From positions 62,001-126,000 of the forward strand of contig NZ_JAHLPZ010000004.1 in the NCBI RefSeq assembly GCF_018918185.1: DNA of 64,000 nt, given 5' to 3'. Under the pieces are notes generated by a model that saw only the letters and a list, made by a program, of their open reading frames with translations, did no database searches and was not told the origin of the DNA. The DNA is from Eubacterium sp. MSJ-21. GTDB taxonomy: Bacteria; Bacillota; Clostridia; Lachnospirales; Lachnospiraceae. The position numbers and the translations under genes were made by a program. Below are positions 45,175-52,983 of the stretch, piece after piece. Every line of letters begins with the position of its first letter. Within the stretch, counting starts at the first letter, position 1.

Positions 45175-45487
45175 TAAAAAACTTCGCCCTTGACTAGGGA
45201 CGAAGTAATATCCGCGGTACCACCCTGATTCGACTTCTATAGTCGCACTCATTGTATGCGTAACGTGCATAACACGACGAATCCTACTTTCCACTGCACC
45301 ACGACAATGGCATGTTCAAATCCGCGACTCCGGTGTGAAAATGAGATCTTCCTCTACTGAACAGGGCTTGCAGCCGTGACCCCGTCTCTCTGTCAGGTCT
45401 TGAAAATCCTTGTTGCACCTTCAACGTCTTTCTCCTTATTATGTTCTTGCAGGTGCATCATCATTCATTCCGCAAACACACCTATCA
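45175..45487 (-). promoter_or_regulatory. T-box riboswitch (tRNA-Phe sensing) of pheST
   Basis: The minus strand contains the T-box antiterminator sequence AGGGTGGTACCGCGG (45226-45212), followed by the terminator hairpin acttcgtccct / agggcgaagt with TTTTTT (45206-45175). Upstream lies the conserved AGAGAG...GGCTGCAAGCC block. A TTC at 45404-45402 is a candidate Phe specifier codon. Uncharged tRNA-Phe would bind and allow read-through into pheST. Specificity is inferred from the genes controlled. Confidence 0.92.
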
Positions 45488-45493
45488 GGAAAT

Positions 45494-45521
45494 ATTTTAG
45501 CACAATAAATAACTGTGTCAA
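45494..45521 (-). promoter_or_regulatory. promoter of the pheST T-box leader
   Basis: TTGACA (45521-45516), 16-bp spacer with extended TGC, TAAAAT (45499-45494). The -35 box overlaps the stop codon of the preceding gene. Confidence 0.8.
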
Positions 45522-46435
45522 CCCCGAATTGCATCCACGCACGCATCGATCAATTCTTCTTCCCTGAAATCAATCTCATAGAACAAATCCGTCTCCGGTT
45601 CGGACAGAGTCAGCCGATACAATTCCCTGCCGCCTTTTTCCTCCACCCGGTTCTTGGACAGATACCGTACATCATCGAGCCGGATCACGTCCGTATGGAA
45701 CCAATACGTTGCAATCAGGAAATTATCCGTCACATAAATGCCATGATAATGGAAATACAATTTGTCATGCAATTCTGTATTGAGCTGTTCAATTACCACA
45801 CTTCTCCGTCCATACGCACGCAGCTTCTTCGCCTGTGGATTCTTGTATGGGCGCATCCAAAGCCGCACAATATAAGCCAGAGCAAACACATATACCATCG
45901 AGAATGCCGCAACGATAATATATGCAATGCCTGTATACACATACGGATAATCCGGTTCGCTGATGACATAGGTGTCGTAAAATCCATCCAGAATGTTCAT
46001 CGGAACATCCCCGTTTTTAGACAGACCCGCTATGATATGTTCTGTGACAACCTCATCCTTTACAATCCGTCCTTTGACGATCCGCTTATCGATACTGTTT
46101 TTCGGCTGTGTTGTCTTGATCAGCAGGAATACCATATGGTCATCCTCAAAGCAGTAATAATATGCACCTTTGATCTTATTTTCAACCAGATAATTGTACC
46201 CGGTATAATAAAGATTAACCGCATTGTATTTCACACTTGTCATACCGTCCTCATACAGCCGCTCGATCTGATCCTCCACCGGTTCAATCTCTGTAATCTC
46301 ATAACACTGCACTGCATGGAACAGCGAATAGCGAACACCCACAAAAATGAGCACAAGCAATAAGACCATGATGGGGAGCATCATCGCCAATGTATTCTTT
46401 ATCATTATGATTTCAAACTTCTTGTGCTTCATCAA
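45518..46435 (-). CDS. membrane protein of unknown function
   Basis: A 305-residue protein with helices at about 14-37 and 168-192. The loop between them (about 38-165) is probably extracytoplasmic. The cytoplasmic C-terminal third (about 205-305: VIEQLNTELHDKLYFHYHGIYVTDNFLIATYWFHTDVIRLDDV) reads like a PH/GRAM-type beta-rich module, as seen in Lachnospiraceae membrane proteins. I recognise no named family. It stands alone between the T-box and the divergent Cys-rich cluster. Confidence 0.75.
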   Translation of the reverse strand: MMKHKKFEIIMIKNTLAMMLPIMVLLLVLIFVGVRYSLFHAVQCYEITEIEPVEDQIERLYEDGMTSVKYNAVNLYYTGYNYLVENKIKGAYYYCFEDDHMVFLLIKTTQPKNSIDKRIVKGRIVKDEVVTEHIIAGLSKNGDVPMNILDGFYDTYVISEPDYPYVYTGIAYIIVAAFSMVYVFALAYIVRLWMRPYKNPQAKKLRAYGRRSVVIEQLNTELHDKLYFHYHGIYVTDNFLIATYWFHTDVIRLDDVRYLSKNRVEEKGGRELYRLTLSEPETDLFYEIDFREEELIDACVDAIRG

Positions 46436-46502
46436 ATCCTGTCGCCTTTTGTCAATTTTTCTCTATCTTATCATTTAACGTACTTCCATTCAACTTTTTT
46501 TA

Positions 46503-46529
46503 ACACTTCGCAGGCAGGCGCATAGTATA
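46503..46529 (+). promoter_or_regulatory. sigma-K-like promoter of the Cys/Gly-rich cluster
   Basis: AC, exactly 16 bp, then CATAGTATA matches the sigma-K pattern AC-N16-CATAnnnTA. No good sigma-A promoter was seen here. Start of transcription would be near 46536, with GGAGG at 46548-46553. A second CATAnnnTA (46917-46925) lies 28 bp before the next gene. These are pattern matches only. Confidence 0.45.
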
Positions 46530-46559
46530 AACCATAAGAATTTTTAGCGGAGGCATCTC

Positions 46560-46802
46560 ATGAGCGATTTGTCAGCTACACAGTGCGGTTGCGGCTGTGG
46601 AAATGGTTTTAACATCGGAAACGGCAGCAACTGTTCCTGCATCTGGATCATCATCCTGTTGTTATTGTGCGGTGGCTGTGGCGGCGGAGGATTCTGCGGT
46701 GGAAACGGTTGCGGTTGCGACAATGACTGTATCTGGATCATCCTGATTCTCCTCTTCTGCTGCGGAAATAACAATGGCGGCGGTTGCGGCTGCGGTTGTT
46801 AA
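46560..46802 (+). CDS. small Cys/Gly-rich protein, spore-coat-like
   Basis: An 80-residue protein made of two similar halves: Cys/Gly/Asn clusters alternating with a hydrophobic block (CIWIIILLLLCGG at about 27-39, CIWIILILLFCCG at about 57-69), ending GGGCGCGC. About one residue in five is Cys. It resembles proteins in Clostridia named after high-cysteine chorion proteins, a similarity of composition only. Such proteins may form cross-linked coats. A strong GCGGAGG precedes the ATG. It is first in a plus-strand run of three genes, with a terminator-like hairpin right after it. Confidence 0.8.
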   Translation: MSDLSATQCGCGCGNGFNIGNGSNCSCIWIIILLLLCGGCGGGGFCGGNGCGCDNDCIWIILILLFCCGNNNGGGCGCGC

Positions 46803-46817
46803 TAGAGGAATTCTTCG

Positions 46818-46855
46818 GGACTCCCTTGCAAGTTCACTTGTAGGGGAGTTTTTGT
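46818..46855 (+). terminator. terminator after the Cys/Gly-rich gene
   Basis: actccc-ttgcaag, short loop, cttgtag-gggagt followed by TTTTTG. The inner pairing has mismatches, so partial read-through into the next gene is possible. Confidence 0.75.
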
Positions 46856-46952
46856 TATCTATTGTGTGACATTGGTTGCATCCTCTTCTTCCGGCTCATA
46901 TTTTCAAATATGCACACATATATTAGACTAACAAGATTTCAGAGCATCCGCC

Positions 46953-47582
46953 ATGCAGCATAATCATCCACTCGATCAACTGATTCATGACGACTCCCTG
47001 TTTTTCTTAGAAGCCATGATTCCTTTTGTGGACTATGCCTACAAAAAGCCGTTGATCCTCTTAATTAAATATCAGGAGATCCGTGCCCTGATGCAATGCT
47101 TCGATCACCCGGACTATGTCGCCTCCTGCGGGTTCGACTGCCACCCGGAAAACTCCGAAGAAATGATGGAATGTATGTGCCGTTTTCTGCCGGGCGATTT
47201 TGCAGGCAATATCAAGAACATGCAACAGATGCTCAAAATGATGCAGGTTATGCAGGCAATGAACGATTCCGGGGCTCCAGGATCACCACCAAATAATTAT
47301 GGGAATCCCTGCGATTCCCCTCCACCACCAAACAACTGCGGAAATCCCTGTGATTCCCCTCCGCCACCACCGGAGCACGGTCCCCACTATGATTTTCCCC
47401 CTCCACCAGGCTGCGGTGCACCACCTCCGCCACCGGACTATGCGCCGCGGCAAAGTCATAGTCCAAATTCCATGAGGAACTATACGCAACAGACGCAGAA
47501 TCCCAAGGACAGCCAAATGCAGCAGGCATCTACGCACAAGAATCTGTATTCCAGTGTCATGGATATCCTGAATTCCCAATAA
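46953..47582 (+). CDS. Cys- and Pro-rich repeat protein of unknown function
   Basis: A 209-residue protein. The N-terminal half (1-105) is helical and starts with HPLDQLIHDDSLFFLEAMIPFVDY, carries Cys in CFDHPDYVASCGFDCHPE and MMECMCRF, and ends with a Met/Gln-rich helix. Residues 110-165 are repeats of NCGNPCDSPPPPP and PPPPGCGAPPPPP type. The tail is Gln/Ser-rich. The repeat part would be extended and Cys-cross-linkable. There is no signal peptide. The ribosome site is weak. It lies between two other small genes of the same strand, the whole resembling a structural-protein cluster. Confidence 0.7.
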   Translation: MQHNHPLDQLIHDDSLFFLEAMIPFVDYAYKKPLILLIKYQEIRALMQCFDHPDYVASCGFDCHPENSEEMMECMCRFLPGDFAGNIKNMQQMLKMMQVMQAMNDSGAPGSPPNNYGNPCDSPPPPNNCGNPCDSPPPPPEHGPHYDFPPPPGCGAPPPPPDYAPRQSHSPNSMRNYTQQTQNPKDSQMQQASTHKNLYSSVMDILNSQ

Positions 47583-47598
47583 ATAGAAAGGTTCTCCT

Positions 47599-47853
47599 AT
47601 GTTTGAACAAAACCCGAAACTTCGAAACATCCACCCAACCAAATTACGAATTATCAATGAGATCAAAGAACAGAGCAAATACCAGTCCGCCGAAGAGCTG
47701 CTGCCACAGATCCTGCAGATCAATCAGGAATTAAAACGGCGGAACTTAAGCTTCACAAAAGAAGAATCCGCATTGCTTCTCGAAGCAATGGAAGAAAGCA
47801 TGTCCCCGGCAGAGCGGCAGAAATTCCAGATGATCAAATCATTTTTCCTGTAA
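47599..47853 (+). CDS. small helical protein of unknown function
   Basis: An 84-residue, all-helical charged protein (MFEQNPKLRNIHPTKLRIIN...). It begins 16 bp after the Cys/Pro-rich gene behind GAAAGG and ends at a strong terminator, so it is the last gene of the cluster. The IHPTKLRIINEI start recurs in my memory of Lachnospiraceae hypotheticals linked to this kind of cluster, without a function. It might be an assembly or adaptor factor for the neighbouring proteins. Confidence 0.7.
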   Translation: MFEQNPKLRNIHPTKLRIINEIKEQSKYQSAEELLPQILQINQELKRRNLSFTKEESALLLEAMEESMSPAERQKFQMIKSFFL

Positions 47854-47854
47854 C

Positions 47855-47903
47855 AAAAACGGTTGTCTGACATGGTACAAACCAATGTCAGACAACCGTT
47901 TTT
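47855..47903. terminator. bidirectional terminator between the cluster and leuS
   Basis: aaaaacggttgtctgacat, 11-nt loop, atgtcagacaaccgttttt: a perfect 19-bp stem with T-tails both ways. Confidence 0.95.
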
Positions 47904-47912
47904 GATTATTTA

Positions 47913-50306
47913 TTACTTACATACAATATTTACAATCTTTCCTGGCACGTAAATCTCCTTTACGATGTTTCCAGTCAGCTTATCAGCGACGATTTCCTTT
48001 GCACGGGCAAGCACGGCATCCTTATCCTCATCCTTTGCAACAAGAACGGTACCTCTTACCTTACCATTGACCTGTATACCAATCTCAATCGTTGCATCAA
48101 CGGTCTTTTCTTCCTCGTACTGTGGCCATGCACTGACAGATAAGAAGTCATCATGTCCGAGGGACTCCCAGATTTCTTCAGTCAGATGTGGTGCAAACGG
48201 ACAGAGAAGCTTGATGAAGATCTCAAGCTGTTCTTTGCTCAGCTTACCGGCACTGTACACAGAGTTTGTGAGTGCCATCAGGGTTGCGATTGCAGTATTA
48301 AACTTCGTCTCTTCAATATCACTGCTTACCTTCTTGATTGCCTTGTGGAAACTTACTTCCAGAGCATCTGTAGACGGATCATCAGATACCATATCTACCA
48401 TACCTGCTACACGCTCTAAGAAACGCTTACATCCCTTTACAGAACTGTCACTCCAAGGTGCCGCAGCTGCATAATCGCCCATAAATAATACATATGTCCG
48501 AAGAGTATCTGCACCGTAATCTTCTACGATATCAAGCGGATCAATCACATTTCCCTTCGACTTACTCATCTTATCGCCATCCGATCCTAAGATCAGTCCC
48601 TGGATTGTACGCTTTGCATATGGTTCCGGTGTATTTACCTCGCCAAGATCATACAGGAAACGATGCCAGAATCTGGAGTAGATCATATGTCTTGTTACAT
48701 GCTCCATACCACCGTTATACCAGTCAACCGGCATCCAGTAGTCAATCTTCTTGCGGTCTGCAAATGCCTTATCGTTGTTTGGATCAATATAACGAAGGAA
48801 ATACCAGGATGAACCTGCCCACTGAGGCATAGTATCTGTCTCACGCTTTGCATCGCCGCCACACTTTGGACACTTACAGTTTACATACGAATCAATCTTT
48901 GCCAGTGGAGACTCACCATCCTCACCCGGCTCAAAATTCTTCACATCCGGAAGTTCCAGCGGAAGCTCGTCATATGGTACTGCCACGACACCGCAAGATG
49001 GACAATGTACCAGAGGAATCGGCTCACCCCAATATCTCTGACGGTTAAACGCCCAATCCTTCATCTTGAACTGTACGCCTGCTTCACCAACACCCATCTT
49101 CTTGATCTCTTCGACCATACGGGCGATAGAATCCTTCTTATTTGTAAATCCATTCAGGAACTCAGAGTTGATCATCTCGCCGTCACCGGTATAGGCTTCC
49201 TTCGAGATATCGCCACCCTTGATAACCTGGATGATGTCAACACCAAATGCCTTCGCGAAATCATAGTCACGCTGGTCATGTGCCGGCACCGCCATGATTG
49301 CGCCGGTACCATATCCCATCATTACATAGTCAGCGATGAAGATCGGAATCTTCTTGCCATTCATCGGGTTGATTCCCATAAGTCCCTCGATCTTCACACC
49401 TGTCTTATCCTTGACAAGCTGTGTACGCTCGAACTCGGTCTTCTTCTGACACTCCGTACGATATGCCTTGATGGCATCCATATTGGCAATTTTATCTGCA
49501 TATTTATCGATCAGCGGATGCTCCGGCGCGATAACCATGAAAGTTACGCCGAACAAAGTATCTGGTCTTGTTGTATAGATCTGCAGCTTCTCATCGGTAC
49601 CGTCCACATCGAAGTTTACAAATGCACCGGTAGACTTACCGATCCAGTTTTCCTGCTGTTGCTTCACATTTGCAGGATAATCGACATCTTTGAGTCCCTG
49701 CAGAAGCTTATCTGCATATTCTGTAATCTTCAGATACCATACAGTCTTTGACTTCTGTACAACCTCGCTGTGGCAGATATCACATTTACCCCCCTGGCTA
49801 TCCTCGTTAGAAAGAACGACCTTGCAGCTTGGACAATAGTTAACGAGTGCTGTATCACGGAAAACAAGTCCCTTCTCGAACATCTTCAGGAAGATCCACT
49901 GTGTCCACTTGTAGAACTTCTCATCTGTCGTATCGATCACACGGCTCCAGTCAAACGAGAATCCAACCCGCTTCAACTGATCGGTAAATCGCGCGATATT
50001 CTGATCGGTAATCTGACGTGGATGTGTACCTGTCTTGATTGCATAGTTCTCTGTTGGCAGACCAAATGCATCGAATCCGATTGGGAACAAAACATTGTAG
50101 CCCTCCATGCGGCGCTTTCTGGATACGACCTCCACGCTGGAATAAGCCTTGATATGTCCTACATGCATACCTGCTCCACTTGGATAAGGGAACTCTACCA
50201 GACCGTAGAATTTCTTCTTGTCTGAGAAGTCCTGTGCTTCAAACACCTTGGCGTCTTCCCATTTTTTCTGCCATTTTTTCTCGATTACTTTGAAATTGTG
50301 TCTCAT
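47913..50306 (-). CDS. leuS: leucyl-tRNA synthetase
   Basis: A 797-residue class I synthetase charging tRNA-Leu. It has the HIGH-type motif in YPSGAGMHVGHIKAYS (about 42-57), a zinc-like Cys cluster (NYCPSCKVVLSNEDSQGGKCDICH), the CP1 editing domain with TTRPDTLFG and AHDQRDYDFA, and the KMSKS loop GDKMSKSKGNVIDP (about 585), then an anticodon-binding C-terminus. AAAAGGAGATATT precedes the ATG. No T-box was found before it; it follows the DUF4250 gene by 27 bp and probably belongs to that transcript. Confidence 0.97.
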   Translation of the reverse strand: MRHNFKVIEKKWQKKWEDAKVFEAQDFSDKKKFYGLVEFPYPSGAGMHVGHIKAYSSVEVVSRKRRMEGYNVLFPIGFDAFGLPTENYAIKTGTHPRQITDQNIARFTDQLKRVGFSFDWSRVIDTTDEKFYKWTQWIFLKMFEKGLVFRDTALVNYCPSCKVVLSNEDSQGGKCDICHSEVVQKSKTVWYLKITEYADKLLQGLKDVDYPANVKQQQENWIGKSTGAFVNFDVDGTDEKLQIYTTRPDTLFGVTFMVIAPEHPLIDKYADKIANMDAIKAYRTECQKKTEFERTQLVKDKTGVKIEGLMGINPMNGKKIPIFIADYVMMGYGTGAIMAVPAHDQRDYDFAKAFGVDIIQVIKGGDISKEAYTGDGEMINSEFLNGFTNKKDSIARMVEEIKKMGVGEAGVQFKMKDWAFNRQRYWGEPIPLVHCPSCGVVAVPYDELPLELPDVKNFEPGEDGESPLAKIDSYVNCKCPKCGGDAKRETDTMPQWAGSSWYFLRYIDPNNDKAFADRKKIDYWMPVDWYNGGMEHVTRHMIYSRFWHRFLYDLGEVNTPEPYAKRTIQGLILGSDGDKMSKSKGNVIDPLDIVEDYGADTLRTYVLFMGDYAAAAPWSDSSVKGCKRFLERVAGMVDMVSDDPSTDALEVSFHKAIKKVSSDIEETKFNTAIATLMALTNSVYSAGKLSKEQLEIFIKLLCPFAPHLTEEIWESLGHDDFLSVSAWPQYEEEKTVDATIEIGIQVNGKVRGTVLVAKDEDKDAVLARAKEIVADKLTGNIVKEIYVPGKIVNIVCK

Positions 50307-50333
50307 AATATCTCCTTTTGCTAAAGCCGCATC

Positions 50334-50519
50334 CTATACGAAGCGGTTTAATTTGTCGTCATATTTATAATCCATGGTTGCAAGCGTTTGCTCGAGATCT
50401 TCTCTTGCAGTCTGGAATTGTGAACAAAAACTGTCCAAATCGATGCCATCATCGCGCAGCCTCGTATTCACGAAGCTTAAGAGCATCATCGGATCCTTCG
50501 GTAAATTTTCGATTGCCAT
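50334..50519 (-). CDS. DUF4250 domain protein
   Basis: A 61-residue protein beginning MAIENLPKDPMMLLSFVNTRLRD, the typical opening of DUF4250, and ending DDKLNRFV. It looks like a small helical, HTH-like domain; function is unknown. The start is ATG 50519 with GAGAGGTG upstream, and it overlaps the stop of the CobL-like gene by one base, so translation is coupled. Next in the transcript is leuS. Confidence 0.85.
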   Translation of the reverse strand: MAIENLPKDPMMLLSFVNTRLRDDGIDLDSFCSQFQTAREDLEQTLATMDYKYDDKLNRFV

Positions 50520-51421
50520 TATAGCACCTCTCCGGTAATCAGCCAAGGGGCTGGTTGATTTACAAACATACTGTCTTTATTTGTCTTTGCTACATTGATC
50601 TGCAGCACCTCCATATTGGAAATGCCGTACTTGTCAAAGAGTGGCTTGATGCCAGACAAAATATTTAACTCCAATGTATAAATGACAAACTGCATCTTCG
50701 GATTTTTCTTCAGCAGCCGCTGGATATCTTCTTCAAGATGCTTGTTCGCCACGATAAAGGAAAGTCTTGGCGTTGGAATTTTCGACATGGATTCTTCCGA
50801 TAAATCTGGAATAATCTGAACGTTGTGCACTCCAAACTGCTTGACATTGTCCTCCATGGTGTCCTTTGCACCCTTATCATTTTCCACACAGATAATTGTG
50901 CCATCACTTGCCACAAATGCAGCCTCGATTGCGATACTTTCCGCATCCACCAGGCAGATTGTATCCTGGGAATCCACACCGAGCAGACTCATGATCACGG
51001 CACGGATTTCTTTGCCAACATACTTGATCGGTCCCTTGGAGAACATCTCGTTGCGCATACCGATCCGGTATGATTCCCGCGTCTTCTCATTCAGGATGAA
51101 GATGACTGTCGGTCCTGTAATCTTTCGGTTAATCACCTCTTTGATCTTAACATGCTTGACCTGTCCTTCTTCCTCAATTCCGACCGCATACCACATATCA
51201 TAATCGCCAAAACCAGCCTCCCAGAAATCATAGAACAGATCTTCATGGGATTCATCCGCGAAGATCAACACACGTTTATGTCCTTCCACCGTCGGTATTA
51301 CGTTTTTCTGTTTTCCACAGATATCCAGAAGCTTGATCTTCTCCGGACTCACCTGCATCTCCTTTGAAAAATACTCCATCCAATTTAAGATCTGCTTTGT
51401 TGCATAACTACCCTTTGCCAT
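50519..51421 (-). CDS. degenerate precorrin methyltransferase (CobL/CbiE-CbiT)-like protein
   Basis: A 300-residue soluble protein. Its first half (about 35-130) has the shape of a CbiE-type domain, and the second half recalls CbiT: KEIRAVIMSLLGVDSQDTICLVDAESIAIEAAFVASDGTIICVEND, then NVKQFGVHNVQIIPD. In active CbiT the SAM loop is D-x-G-x-G-x-x-S; here it is DAESIAIEAA, so the Gly residues are lost and methylation is doubtful. No cobalamin genes lie nearby. It is co-transcribed with DUF4250 and leuS. AAGGAGGAGTTTGT precedes the ATG. The family assignment is by pattern and moderate. Confidence 0.6.
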   Translation of the reverse strand: MAKGSYATKQILNWMEYFSKEMQVSPEKIKLLDICGKQKNVIPTVEGHKRVLIFADESHEDLFYDFWEAGFGDYDMWYAVGIEEEGQVKHVKIKEVINRKITGPTVIFILNEKTRESYRIGMRNEMFSKGPIKYVGKEIRAVIMSLLGVDSQDTICLVDAESIAIEAAFVASDGTIICVENDKGAKDTMEDNVKQFGVHNVQIIPDLSEESMSKIPTPRLSFIVANKHLEEDIQRLLKKNPKMQFVIYTLELNILSGIKPLFDKYGISNMEVLQINVAKTNKDSMFVNQPAPWLITGEVL

Positions 51422-51456
51422 ACAAACTCCTCCTTGTCTCTCTTTGTTATAACCCT

Positions 51457-52839
51457 CTATTTCTCGTCTTTCTCTGTTTCTTTTTTCTCTGCTTCCTTCG
51501 CCGCATTTTCATGTTTTTTCAGATGCATCTTCTCCATCCAGCGACGGAACACCTGCTTCATACGGCTTTCTCGCAGCGTTTTTCTCTCATCATGACGTTC
51601 CCGGTAGATTGGCTCGCCCGTTTCTTCATCAAATTTCTTCAAACGGATATAGTCGCCTGTGGCAGAAGACAAATCCTTCGCACGCAGCTTGTCCCGGAGC
51701 TGTACTGCGAAAAATGCATACAGACACGCAAACACCGGTACTCCTAAGATCATTCCCGCAACGCCGAACAGATCGCCACCCACTAAGATTGCAAGCAATA
51801 CCCAGATACCAGAGATTCCGGTTGCATCACCTAAGATCAATGGGCCTAAGATATTTCCATCAAACTGCTGTAATACAATAATCCAGATGATAAATACTAC
51901 AAACATGATCGGATCATCCATCAACGCTAACAATGCGCCTGGTACGGCTCCGATAAATGGTCCGAAAAACGGAATGATATTTGTCACACCGACAACCACA
52001 CTGATCAACACTGCATACCGCATATGCACAGCTGAGGTGAAAATAAAGCATATGATTCCAATGATACAGGAATCTAAGATCTTACCATTGATAAATCCGC
52101 CGAACACGACATTTGCATACGAGCAGCCTTCCATGATCTTGTTACCTGTCTTCTTCGAGAACAGACAATAGATTACTTTCTTGCACTGTGCCAGCAGTAC
52201 ATCCTTACTCATCAGCAGATAGATCATAACAATCAATCCGATAAAGAAATTCATGACTGCCTTGATTCCGACAACCACACCAGAAGAAAGTGTCTTCACA
52301 ATCGTATCGAGGTTCGGCATGATCTTATCCTTCAGAATCGTAAATATATTATTTTCTGCATAGTCAAGCACCTGCGACAGCTTATCCTCGATCATCTGAT
52401 TCTGTGCAAATACCTTCTTGATCCACGCTTCTGCAGAGTTAATATAATCCTCCATACTGTTTACAAGATCAGTCAGACTTTCATAGACACGCGGAATCAC
52501 GAGCCACAGCAATCCTGTAAGCAGTCCAAGGAACAAAAGCACAGTCAGGATCAGTGCAGGTACCTTTACTTTGCGGTAAACGGTATCATATTCTGCTTCT
52601 TTTTTTATCTTGCAGGTCAAAAAAGAAAGCCCCCGACGGATATAGATCATAATTGGATTCAACATAAATGCGATCACCAGACCGATAATGATTGGTGTCA
52701 TCGCAGAGACAATATTTCCGAAAAAACCAAAAATAGACTTCCACTGCTTGATCACTTCTGCAAATAAAATACATGCACAACCAGCAAGCGCAAGCATAAC
52801 CCCAAGTTGAAGAATATTTTTATTCCACTTATTTTTCAC
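51457..52839 (-). CDS. AI-2E family transporter
   Basis: A 460-residue membrane protein of the AI-2E/TqsA family with about eight helices, the central amphipathic stretch (ESLTDLVNSMEDYINSAEAWIKKV) and the hallmark NIIPFFGPFIGAVPGALLAL followed by ...DGNILGPLILGDATGISGIWVLLAILVGGDLFGVAGMILGVPVFA. Members export small molecules or act as Na+/H+ antiporters; the substrate here is unknown. The C-terminus is a long charged tail (EKMHLKKHENAAKEAEKKE). The start is taken as GTG 52839, nine bases after GGAG; longer starts lack a ribosome site. Confidence 0.92.
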   Translation of the reverse strand: MKNKWNKNILQLGVMLALAGCACILFAEVIKQWKSIFGFFGNIVSAMTPIIIGLVIAFMLNPIMIYIRRGLSFLTCKIKKEAEYDTVYRKVKVPALILTVLLFLGLLTGLLWLVIPRVYESLTDLVNSMEDYINSAEAWIKKVFAQNQMIEDKLSQVLDYAENNIFTILKDKIMPNLDTIVKTLSSGVVVGIKAVMNFFIGLIVMIYLLMSKDVLLAQCKKVIYCLFSKKTGNKIMEGCSYANVVFGGFINGKILDSCIIGIICFIFTSAVHMRYAVLISVVVGVTNIIPFFGPFIGAVPGALLALMDDPIMFVVFIIWIIVLQQFDGNILGPLILGDATGISGIWVLLAILVGGDLFGVAGMILGVPVFACLYAFFAVQLRDKLRAKDLSSATGDYIRLKKFDEETGEPIYRERHDERKTLRESRMKQVFRRWMEKMHLKKHENAAKEAEKKETEKDEK

Positions 52840-52879
52840 GCATCTGTCTCCTTTTTTGTTCATAAAATAATTCCGATTC

Positions 52880-52908
52880 ATTATAGCATTTTTAATCGGT
52901 AGAAACAA
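52880..52908 (-). promoter_or_regulatory. promoter of the AI-2E-family gene
   Basis: TTGTTT (52908-52903), 17-bp spacer with TGC, TATAAT (52885-52880). It diverges from the promoter of the ATPase gene, which starts 12 bp further on. Confidence 0.75.
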
Positions 52909-52919
52909 CCTAATTCTTG

Positions 52920-52948
52920 TTGACACTCCCTTTATTATTGACTAAAAT
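52920..52948 (+). promoter_or_regulatory. promoter of the DUF4143 ATPase gene
   Basis: TTGACA, 17-bp spacer, TAAAAT, about 36 bp ahead of the start codon. Confidence 0.8.
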
Positions 52949-52983
52949 ATTTTTATATAACACGCAAAGGGGTGTATGCACAG

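Noticed and set aside
47248-47723. Minus-strand frames rich in Trp and Arg opposite the Pro-rich gene
   Set aside because: They are a direct consequence of the ccacca-type proline repeats on the other strand.
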